Shown here: one piece after another, positions 22,850 through 29,735 of the stretch | Layout of the letters: each line of letters begins with the position of its first letter | Numbering within the stretch: the stretch's first letter is position 1 | Origin: a virus | Virus record (IMG/VR): IMGVR_UViG_3300022752_000282 | Span: 1-29,735 of that record | Direction: 5' to 3' (one strand) | DNA length: 29,735 nucleotides | Notes under the pieces: model-generated | What the model saw: the letters and a program-made list of their open reading frames with translations, nothing else | Told to the model about the DNA's origin: nothing | The model's database searches: none | Made by a program: the position numbers and the translations under genes

Positions 22850-25800
22850 TTAAACAGCAGCAAATCCGCCTGAAGAAATTGCACCTGTTTTCAATACAGT
22901 AATACGATTGATGAATTTTTGTAATCCACGAGCAGGTTCAACACCAATATCAATAATTCCAAAGTTTTGGTCAATTATTTCAGGTGTGTTGTTTGATTCG
23001 TCCATAATTACAGCATAGTTATAAATACCTGAACCATTACGAACAACATCAAGATATGTTTCAACCAATGTTCTGATTTGTAGACGGTTGGCGGCATCAT
23101 TGAATTCAAACAAATAGTTTTGTAGGATTTCAATTACTGCTTCTTCAATTGTTATCAACAAATCACGAACGTGTAAGTTATTGAACGCAGATAAGGTTCT
23201 TTGATATGCAGTTTGATTAGCAAAAATCATCGGACCTACATTACGTACAACTGTGATTGGATTCAAACCGATTGGTTCAAGGAATTCACGATCTTTCAAT
23301 AAAAAGTCGTATTCCATTCCAACAAATTTTGGATTCGAAATTACACCACGGCGAGGACCGGCAACAATTGCATACGGTTCGCCATTGATAAATTTACGAA
23401 CAAAATTATTTGAAACATCAGCAGCAGGTGGAACACTCTTGTTTTTGCCATCTTCACGAATAATGATATTTGGCGTAAATACACCAATAAATTTAGCACC
23501 ATTTTCTTCATCAGGCAAACTCCAAGTATAACTTGGTCCGAGTGAAAGATTACCTCCTGTTGAGATATATTCAGTATTCAATACAGGTTTTGGATTTCCA
23601 GTTTGTGGGTCAGGCAATTCAGTAAACCTTGGATCAGTACTTGCTTGAAATTCAGCCATTGACGGTGCATTCAATATTGCCATACATTGTTGGCGATTTT
23701 TTGCCAAACGGCTCAAGTATTGTTTTGGTCCCATACCCGGTTCCAAGCCACCAATAAATGTATCAATAATGTAACGATACTGAATAACATCTTTTGATGT
23801 CAAAGTTTCACCAACATTTGTTGTTTCAAGAACACTCAATATTTTTTCCAATTGTGCCGGAGTACCAGGTAAATGGTATTCAGTCATTTTGAATCCTGAC
23901 ATTGCAGTGAATTGGTATCTGTCAACGAATTTTTGTATCGGTGTGAATTTAGTAATATAATCAATTCCACTCAACGAAGTAATACCTGGTATTTGAATAG
24001 CAGTGTATTCAAAAAATGGTGTTCCAGTTGCAGGATCGAATTTTTTCACCTTTGCTGTGATTCTGGTTAATTGTGGATTTTGAGTATTGTTATTAACAAC
24101 AAAATCACCAATTTCAAGATTTGCAGCATTGGTTGAATTTAATTTGAATTTCTTTCCACCCGCATACAATCCTGGACTTTCAAGTGAAATATTTGCACTG
24201 ATATTTTTTGCAGTAGCAGAATAAACAGCAACAATATTTTCAGTTAATCCACCGATTTGTTGGGTTGTATCAATATAAGTATTATCAACTGAAGCAAAGG
24301 TTGAATTTGCACGAGTTAATAATTGAGTATCAGTATATTCACGTAAACGAACGCCATTGAGACCGTATGCAACTTTTGAATATTCATCGCCTGCCTTACC
24401 CCAAGAAACATCAACATTTACATAATTAAATTGTGAGCCACCAGTTCCATATTTAACACGGTCGCCGTCAACAACAAGACTTCCTTTAATGTCCTTGCTT
24501 AATTTTGAGCCAGGATATGCTTCAATATATGCAAGTGTTGTAATATCAGAAGTTCCGAGATTGTATGCAGGTAATAAACCAGCAGCGTTATTTGAAACTA
24601 ATCCACGGAAGATTGTACCACCCGGTAATTCAACACGAACAGTATCACCAATACCAAGACCGTTGAGTGCATTGTTTCCAGCAGCATCAGTAATACGAAC
24701 ATTTCTGAAATTTGGATCAGAAGAGTCAACTACATATGCAGGATTTGATGGGTCAAATATGAAATATGGACCACCAAGGATTTGCACAGCAGGAACAACT
24801 GATTCATTGAACAACAATACAGTGTTTTCAGCAGCAGCAACGGTTGTTTGTCCTAAGCCTTCAACACTATTTAATTGTGCAGAAGGATTCAAAATATATC
24901 CAAAAGCATTACCAAACAAACCTAATTGAGTATCAGGAACAAGAAATTCAGCAGCAGCAGTTGGTTGATACAATGTTACAGTAAGTACGCCTGGTTGAAC
25001 GAATGCTGAAAATTCATCTGCAGGGAATCCAGAGACACACCATTTGTTGAAATGAAAAATTGGGTCAGCAAGAGGTGCACCTACAGTAATAGTTGTTGTC
25101 GCTCCAATTACTACACCGGTAACGAAAAAGTATTTGCTATATCCTGCAGATTCAATTAAAATAACATCGTTAGCACTTGGTGTTAAATTTGAAAAATTAA
25201 CAACCTCGATAGTATTAGCAAGTGTTGGAACTGTTGCTGCAACTGTTTCTTCAATATAGTTTGACTCCGGTGCTGTGGTGAAACCATTTTGATAATCAGC
25301 ATCAGTGTGATTAGGAGTAGACAATTGAACGAGAATTTCAGTTCCAGTATCAATGATGTTTGCTACTTTAACATAGTCATTAGGAAGAGCACTATTAGTA
25401 ATTGTGCTATTACCAATTGTGCGGAATAATGAATTTGTATTCAAATTTCCTAAAAGTGCTTCCCATTGTGACGGTGTGAATGTTACATCATTTGGAATTG
25501 GTTTTGGAATTGCTAATACATTACAAAATTTTCCACTAACATCGCCGTATGCAACAGACTTAACGTATGGCGCAACTGATCCGCTTAATGGATTATATGA
25601 TTGTGAAACTAATTCATTATTTGTTAAGTCAGCATCTTTTCCAGCGAATGACAATACATTTTTAATTGGCGTATTGTATGACAAAAAGTCAATAGTGTCA
25701 TCAGTTGTGTTGATTAAACTATTACCAACCATGTCAACACGATACGGACTATTTGCATAGTCAGAAAGTGCATTTTCGTTAATATTCAAAAATAATCCAG

Positions 25801-26674
25801 TGATACTTACATTAGCATTAACGATTGTATCAATTGATTGATTTGAACCATTGTTATCAAGAAAGTTTGGTATAATACATCCAGTGAATGAGCCAAGCAA
25901 TGTGATTCCATCTAATGATACGAATTGGTCTAAACGACTTGCGATGATACCACGTAGATCAAAATATTTACTATAAGTAGGATCCTGTGATAACAATGGA
26001 AGATTTGTCCAATCTCCTTTTACAATATAGACATCAACAAAATAGTCAGACAAGTAGTCTTGTGGATTTACATAAGCTGGAATTTCGTCAGCGCCGTAAT
26101 ACTCTTCCGCAGTAATGTTGTACTGTGAAGCATTAACTGATTTTTTAATAATGATACTATTAACTTGCTGTCCTAAATTTACAACATTGAAAAGACGACC
26201 TGCATCAAGAGGTTTACTGTCAACAGTTGCCTGTAAATATTCAGTATCAGGAAACCAAAATCTTTCTTTGTTGTAAAAAGAAGAGTAAAGTGCTCTCATT
26301 ACATTTCCATTTTGTTCATTAGCTGCTAATGCAAATGAACGATAGTCAACGGCGTCTCCGCCTTCATTAACAGGAACATTGTTGAGAGGTAACAAGTTGA
26401 GCGCAAATATAGGTCCAGTTGCAAGACAAGTTTCTATTGCTCGATGGAAAAAAGATCCACGAGATTCTAAAACTGAGTCAATATTCCCAAATATTCTACG
26501 AGCATTACGAATGTCACGTAAAAATACCGGCGCATTGAAAGGTCCGATGCGAGAAAATCCAACAACTAAACGAATTGTTTGTGTTGAAACTATGATTCTC
26601 TCCGAAGCGTCAAATTCAATGGTATAGACACCTGAGGCTTTGAACCTATTAAGATCCAATGTAATTTTTGCCAT
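22850..26674 (-). CDS. Tail sheath protein, T4 gp18-like, extra long
   Basis: 1274 aa, nearly twice T4 gp18 (659 aa). The N-terminus has the sheath pattern: YTIEFDASERIIVSTQTIRL, LVVGFSRIGPFNAPVFLRDI, then a GSFFHRAIETCLATGPIFAL segment. The C-terminal 300 residues contain the conserved sheath fold (KFINGEPYAIVAGPRRGVIS, FVGMEYDFLLKDREFLEPIG, then NNLHVRDLLITIEEAVIEIL). It ends VGVEP-like in IIDIGVEPARGLQKFINRIT. The middle (about 250-950) is beta-rich Gly/Thr/Asn sequence that probably forms surface domains inserted in the sheath. It polymerises around the tube and contracts on infection. The leader contains a hairpin and an ATATATAA element. Confidence 0.92.
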   Translation of the reverse strand: MAKITLDLNRFKASGVYTIEFDASERIIVSTQTIRLVVGFSRIGPFNAPVFLRDIRNARRIFGNIDSVLESRGSFFHRAIETCLATGPIFALNLLPLNNVPVNEGGDAVDYRSFALAANEQNGNVMRALYSSFYNKERFWFPDTEYLQATVDSKPLDAGRLFNVVNLGQQVNSIIIKKSVNASQYNITAEEYYGADEIPAYVNPQDYLSDYFVDVYIVKGDWTNLPLLSQDPTYSKYFDLRGIIASRLDQFVSLDGITLLGSFTGCIIPNFLDNNGSNQSIDTIVNANVSITGLFLNINENALSDYANSPYRVDMVGNSLINTTDDTIDFLSYNTPIKNVLSFAGKDADLTNNELVSQSYNPLSGSVAPYVKSVAYGDVSGKFCNVLAIPKPIPNDVTFTPSQWEALLGNLNTNSLFRTIGNSTITNSALPNDYVKVANIIDTGTEILVQLSTPNHTDADYQNGFTTAPESNYIEETVAATVPTLANTIEVVNFSNLTPSANDVILIESAGYSKYFFVTGVVIGATTTITVGAPLADPIFHFNKWCVSGFPADEFSAFVQPGVLTVTLYQPTAAAEFLVPDTQLGLFGNAFGYILNPSAQLNSVEGLGQTTVAAAENTVLLFNESVVPAVQILGGPYFIFDPSNPAYVVDSSDPNFRNVRITDAAGNNALNGLGIGDTVRVELPGGTIFRGLVSNNAAGLLPAYNLGTSDITTLAYIEAYPGSKLSKDIKGSLVVDGDRVKYGTGGSQFNYVNVDVSWGKAGDEYSKVAYGLNGVRLREYTDTQLLTRANSTFASVDNTYIDTTQQIGGLTENIVAVYSATAKNISANISLESPGLYAGGKKFKLNSTNAANLEIGDFVVNNNTQNPQLTRITAKVKKFDPATGTPFFEYTAIQIPGITSLSGIDYITKFTPIQKFVDRYQFTAMSGFKMTEYHLPGTPAQLEKILSVLETTNVGETLTSKDVIQYRYIIDTFIGGLEPGMGPKQYLSRLAKNRQQCMAILNAPSMAEFQASTDPRFTELPDPQTGNPKPVLNTEYISTGGNLSLGPSYTWSLPDEENGAKFIGVFTPNIIIREDGKNKSVPPAADVSNNFVRKFINGEPYAIVAGPRRGVISNPKFVGMEYDFLLKDREFLEPIGLNPITVVRNVGPMIFANQTAYQRTLSAFNNLHVRDLLITIEEAVIEILQNYLFEFNDAANRLQIRTLVETYLDVVRNGSGIYNYAVIMDESNNTPEIIDQNFGIIDIGVEPARGLQKFINRITVLKTGAISSGGFAAV

Positions 26675-26697
26675 TCTTTTTAATATTTTTTTTTCTG

Positions 26698-26753
26698 GGA
26701 ATTATCATTCCTTATTTTATATATTCTTTAAAAAATAACAAAAAATGATAATT
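26698..26753. repeat. Overlapping inverted repeats in the sheath leader
   Basis: A small hairpin GGAAT-TATC-ATTCC (26698-26711) overlaps one arm of a second inverted repeat, AATTATCATT (26700-26709) with AATGATAATT (26744-26753). The two structures are mutually exclusive in the RNA. The second could act as a weak terminator after the terminase gene. Confidence 0.5.
26717..26726 (-). promoter_or_regulatory. Promoter-like element GAATATATAA before the sheath gene
   Basis: Shares ATATATAA with the three perfect TGATATATAA elements and lies between the terminase stop and the sheath ATG, 42 bases upstream. Weaker match than the others. Confidence 0.3.
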
Positions 26754-28517
26754 TTATACACGACCAATCATTCTATACATATCCATAAACTCATCGTCAT
26801 CTGTTGTGTGGTTATTCATTTTTTTAAGTATAGCATTTCTCCTGTTATATTCTGTTGTATCATACATCTGTTCAACCATTTCATAAAAGTCAGTTGAATT
26901 AAAAAATGGAACCAGATTAATACAAGTCATCGCTATATCATCATTACCAATCTGTGATTCATACCTTCCTGTCGCATTCATACCAAACGAACTTAGTTCA
27001 TCAAATGCTCGCAAGTCAGTTAAAATAATTCTTTTGTTTTGTACGAATAAACGAAATTCACGAGAATAAGTTTCTTTATTGTCTTTTTGTATTTTAACAC
27101 CTTGTTTTAATATATCATCATTAAGACTGTGTTTTGTATGTAAAAATAATTCTGGATAATAATTTCGGTGACGAGAAAGTTTGTCAGCGATAATACTGCC
27201 TTTAAAATTAATTTCCAAAACAATTGAAGCATTTTCATAATTAAATACTTCAAAAACTAAAATTTCTAAAACCTTTGCAACTTCCTCAACTGAATGTGTG
27301 TTTGACCGAAATATCCCAATCTGTCGTAAACGAAAAAAGCTTGTTTCGTCTTTCCAATCTCTTGTTTTTCGCACCATTGATGCTGATTGTGGTTCCAAAT
27401 TAAAAATGTTAATTACCGAATAATCTCGGCCAACGCCATCGCCAACATCAACAGAAAAAATAATATGGTCTTTTTTAACTTTTGAAGAAGTAGGCTCATA
27501 GTCAGGATGCCAAAGTAATGCTTTTGATAAATCAGGATAATCAATAAAACTTCCAATTTCTTTCCATTTGTAATTTTTACTGATTCGTTTGATATATTGT
27601 AGAATCTCACTTGATAATAATAATCTTGACGAAGCTAAAAACTGATTTCCATATTCTTGATTAAATAATTCTTCATTACCTAAATTGGCAATTTCACGTT
27701 TTTTCCATTCCTCATCCCTACCAGGTACTTGCCACCAGTCAACTCTAATTGGATTAAAGGCATTTTTCTTTTGAATTGCTCCTTGGTAAATATCATAAAA
27801 AAGATTCATTCCGTTTGGCGTTGACGAAATAATCATTCTTGATATTTTTGAGGAAGAAAGGGTTGGATATATTGAACGATAAAATGGTTCAAGAAAGTTA
27901 GGATGAATGTGTGCAAACTCGTCGGCATATAATAAGTGAATAGTAAAACCGATTGCCGCAGTTTTTGTTGTTGCCTGCGAAAATAAACGGTTGCCGTTAT
28001 CAAACTTCATACTTGTTACTGCACTTGTAACAATACCAGGTTGCATGAAAAATGGTAAATTTTTCAATACGGTTTTGATTTTGTCAACAATTTCTGCAGT
28101 CGTTGCTAATTTATTCGCAACTACCATTACATTTCTGTCATAATGAAAACATATGTACCAAGCAATAAAAATACTGCTTGTAACGGTCTTACCAATTTGC
28201 CGGCTGGCAAGCATTACATTGAAGCGATTATCTTGAAAATCTTTCAACATTGTTTTTTGATACTTGCGAAGTTCGATTCGAGAAACTCCTTCATCTGTCA
28301 TCGAATAACAGTACTTGTTTCCAAAATAGACAACATCATTGGCACATTTTGCAATTTCACCAATTTCCTCATCTGCATATTCAAAAACAATATCGGCTGC
28401 ACGTTGATCTGTTTTGCCGTCAAAAAATGGTGAATAGTCAGCGGCTAGACCTTTATCAATTCGCTCAACTTCTTCTTTAATTTTTTTGGTTGTCCATACT
28501 TTACCTCTACTCGACAT
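26754..28517 (-). CDS. Terminase large subunit, T4 gp17-like
   Basis: 587 aa (T4 gp17 is 610). The ATPase domain has Walker A SRQIGKT (105-111), Walker B LLYADE (195-200) and the coupling motif SSTPNG (231-236). The RNase H-like nuclease domain shows FSVDVGDG (354-361, Asp357 and Asp360), VLEIN (433-437, Glu435) and IGNDDIAM (523-530), the acidic metal-binding triad region. The protein cuts concatemeric DNA and pumps it into the prohead. It overlaps the probable small terminase gene by 11 bases and precedes the sheath gene, as in T4. No intein or frameshift is seen. Confidence 0.97.
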   Translation of the reverse strand: MSSRGKVWTTKKIKEEVERIDKGLAADYSPFFDGKTDQRAADIVFEYADEEIGEIAKCANDVVYFGNKYCYSMTDEGVSRIELRKYQKTMLKDFQDNRFNVMLASRQIGKTVTSSIFIAWYICFHYDRNVMVVANKLATTAEIVDKIKTVLKNLPFFMQPGIVTSAVTSMKFDNGNRLFSQATTKTAAIGFTIHLLYADEFAHIHPNFLEPFYRSIYPTLSSSKISRMIISSTPNGMNLFYDIYQGAIQKKNAFNPIRVDWWQVPGRDEEWKKREIANLGNEELFNQEYGNQFLASSRLLLSSEILQYIKRISKNYKWKEIGSFIDYPDLSKALLWHPDYEPTSSKVKKDHIIFSVDVGDGVGRDYSVINIFNLEPQSASMVRKTRDWKDETSFFRLRQIGIFRSNTHSVEEVAKVLEILVFEVFNYENASIVLEINFKGSIIADKLSRHRNYYPELFLHTKHSLNDDILKQGVKIQKDNKETYSREFRLFVQNKRIILTDLRAFDELSSFGMNATGRYESQIGNDDIAMTCINLVPFFNSTDFYEMVEQMYDTTEYNRRNAILKKMNNHTTDDDEFMDMYRMIGRV

Positions 28518-29169
28518 CTTCTATTTCATCTTTTTGAATTGCGCCTTCGGCACGGTGTTCAGGAATTGCTTGTCTCAATGTTTCAAGTAATTTTTTCGTA
28601 CCACGAATTTGATTACTATTTTCTTCAACATCATATTGGCCTTCAGTTAACTCTTGTGGCTGTTCTGATTTTTTAATACGATAATCTTCTTTTAAATTTT
28701 TGTAATTATTTTCCATAATTACCATAAACTGTGCCATGTGTTTAACTATCTCCATTTTAGCACGTTGCAATGAAGACAAAACTTCAAATGTTCTTGGGTG
28801 TGTGTTTCCGTTATCAATTTCTTCAAGCAGTTTAATAATAGCGTGTTCGGCCGTTTTCATTTGAAACAATAAATTGGAAACGGTAATTTTATCAACTATT
28901 GTTTTTTCACGAACATAACTTATCTCACTGATTATTTTTCTATCAAGATAAAATTCAGCAATTGAATCCACAATTCTTTCTGATTCAATATCAATGCCTT
29001 CCTTAACTTCCAAATAATTCATGTGTCCGATAGTTGGACGGTCAGGCAAAATACTTTCTGCAACATTGACTATTTTGGAAATATCAGTTGTGTCTTGATT
29101 CAACAATCTCTCTAACTCGTCACGTTCATTTATTTCAGCTTGTCTTTCTGGGGTATTTTTTCTTGGCAT
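28507..29169 (-). CDS. Probable terminase small subunit, T4 gp16-like
   Basis: 220 aa, mostly helical and charged. Residues about 105-165 (NTHPRTFEVLSSLQRAKMEI and then VKHMAQFMVIMENNYKNLKE) resemble the central coiled-coil of T4-type gp16, which has a comparable 'R-T-x-E-V-L ... L' start. It ends in an acidic tail. The gene overlaps the large terminase start by 11 bases, which is the usual arrangement. Small terminases form rings that recognise DNA and regulate the large subunit. The call rests on position and helical pattern, not on a decisive motif. Confidence 0.68.
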   Translation of the reverse strand: MPRKNTPERQAEINERDELERLLNQDTTDISKIVNVAESILPDRPTIGHMNYLEVKEGIDIESERIVDSIAEFYLDRKIISEISYVREKTIVDKITVSNLLFQMKTAEHAIIKLLEEIDNGNTHPRTFEVLSSLQRAKMEIVKHMAQFMVIMENNYKNLKEDYRIKKSEQPQELTEGQYDVEENSNQIRGTKKLLETLRQAIPEHRAEGAIQKDEIEDVE

Positions 29170-29170
29170 A

Positions 29171-29735
29171 CTATTTAGTTTTTCCGATCCAAGGAAGTGT
29201 TAATCTTGGAGCAGCGTTATCAATAATAATAGCAAATTGTGTGTCTTGCACTATTGTTTGATTTAAAATTATTATTTGTTTTGCTAAATCGGTTTCTGTT
29301 TTTTCAAATAAACGAATATTAGTATATACAATATTACTTGCAGGTAAACGATAATGATAGCCTACAGGCGCACTTCTATTGTCCGGAGTTGTTAATACTG
29401 CATTTGAATATATATTTTCCAAATCTGTTGTCTGTGGCGCATTTATATTACTTTCATTCCATTTCCTTACCCAAATGTCTAATGAAACCTGACGGTAATA
29501 ATTATCAACATTTAGGAAAAATGCGTACCAAGAATTTTCAATAATATTGTTTGGCAATATAAATAAAATGTCTTCAGTTGTTGACTTGAAAATGAAAAAG
29601 CGACTTGCGTATATCGAAAGCTTCCATCCTGTTCCTGTTGCAACATCATATCCGTCCATCAGTATTTCTTCAAAAGTAACCTCTGCTGAATAACCACTTG
29701 TTATTGATGGTGACGCCCAGTTTTGATAATATGTA
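29171..29735 (-). CDS. Probable virion protein, 5' end cut by window edge
   Basis: The frame is open to the right edge: codons upstream of the first ATG (29659) read YYQNWASPSITSGYSAEVTF without a stop, so the visible 187 residues are a C-terminal fragment. They are beta-rich and aromatic (SIYASRFFIFKSTTEDILFI, then VDNYYRQVSLDIWVRKW) and end with IIIDNAAPRLTLPWIGKTK. No family recognised. In T4 the genes ahead of gp16 are the neck and tail-completion proteins gp13-gp15, so a neck or tail-end role is possible by position only. Its stop is one base before the small terminase ATG. Confidence 0.68.
   Translation of the reverse strand, partial: TYYQNWASPSITSGYSAEVTFEEILMDGYDVATGTGWKLSIYASRFFIFKSTTEDILFILPNNIIENSWYAFFLNVDNYYRQVSLDIWVRKWNESNINAPQTTDLENIYSNAVLTTPDNRSAPVGYHYRLPASNIVYTNIRLFEKTETDLAKQIIILNQTIVQDTQFAIIIDNAAPRLTLPWIGKTK

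Noticed and set aside
24489-24929. 146-aa plus-strand frame opposite the sheath gene
   Set aside because: Antisense shadow of the sheath coding sequence with no leader and no recognisable protein pattern.

Overview
This window is a contiguous piece of a tailed-phage genome with a contractile tail (myovirus). It is AT-rich, about one third G+C by eye. Every gene I accept lies on the minus strand, so transcription runs from high to low coordinates. The right-hand end holds a T4-like late cassette in T4 order: probable small terminase (gp16-like), large terminase (gp17), tail sheath (gp18) and tail tube (gp19). The host is not determined by the sequence. Starts preceded by A-rich leaders instead of Shine-Dalgarno sequences, the low G+C and the ECF-type sigma factor would fit a Bacteroidetes host, but that is inference.

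Right to left: (1) 29735-26754, a structural ORF cut by the window edge and the two terminase genes. (2) 26674-16942, the tail tube and length module: a very long sheath (1274 aa), tube, a gp26-like tail assembly chaperone whose second part lies in another frame, and a tape measure protein split by an apparent one-base frameshift. Intrinsic terminators and a recurring promoter-like motif (TGATATATAA) separate the units. (3) 16930-12356, small coiled-coil and membrane proteins, with an ECF-like sigma factor and a dCMP deaminase between them. (4) 12339-6523, probable fibre/adhesin genes, dominated by a 1072-aa protein with about 35 YadA-like 15-residue repeats unusually rich in cysteine. (5) 6523-4487, two small unknown genes, a UDG-superfamily-like protein and a UvsE-type UV damage endonuclease. 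(6) 4451-1122, an AAA+ ATPase, a GT9-like glycosyltransferase abutting a sulfotransferase, and a DUF2493/SLOG nucleotide-binding protein. (7) 1084-1, a small membrane/coiled-coil gene bracketed by a perfect 16-bp inverted repeat and closed by a terminator, then an unknown ORF that runs off the left edge.

Together the genes cover DNA packaging, tail building, receptor binding, nucleotide supply, DNA repair, late transcription and possibly surface modification. The points most worth a second look are the 5'/3' UTR complementarity around the gene at 692-1084, the glycosyltransferase-sulfotransferase pair, the chaperone frame change next to the only strong Shine-Dalgarno-like sequence I noticed, and the broken tape measure gene. 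No tRNA, CRISPR array, insertion sequence or integrase was seen. No intergenic stretch exceeds 300 bases.
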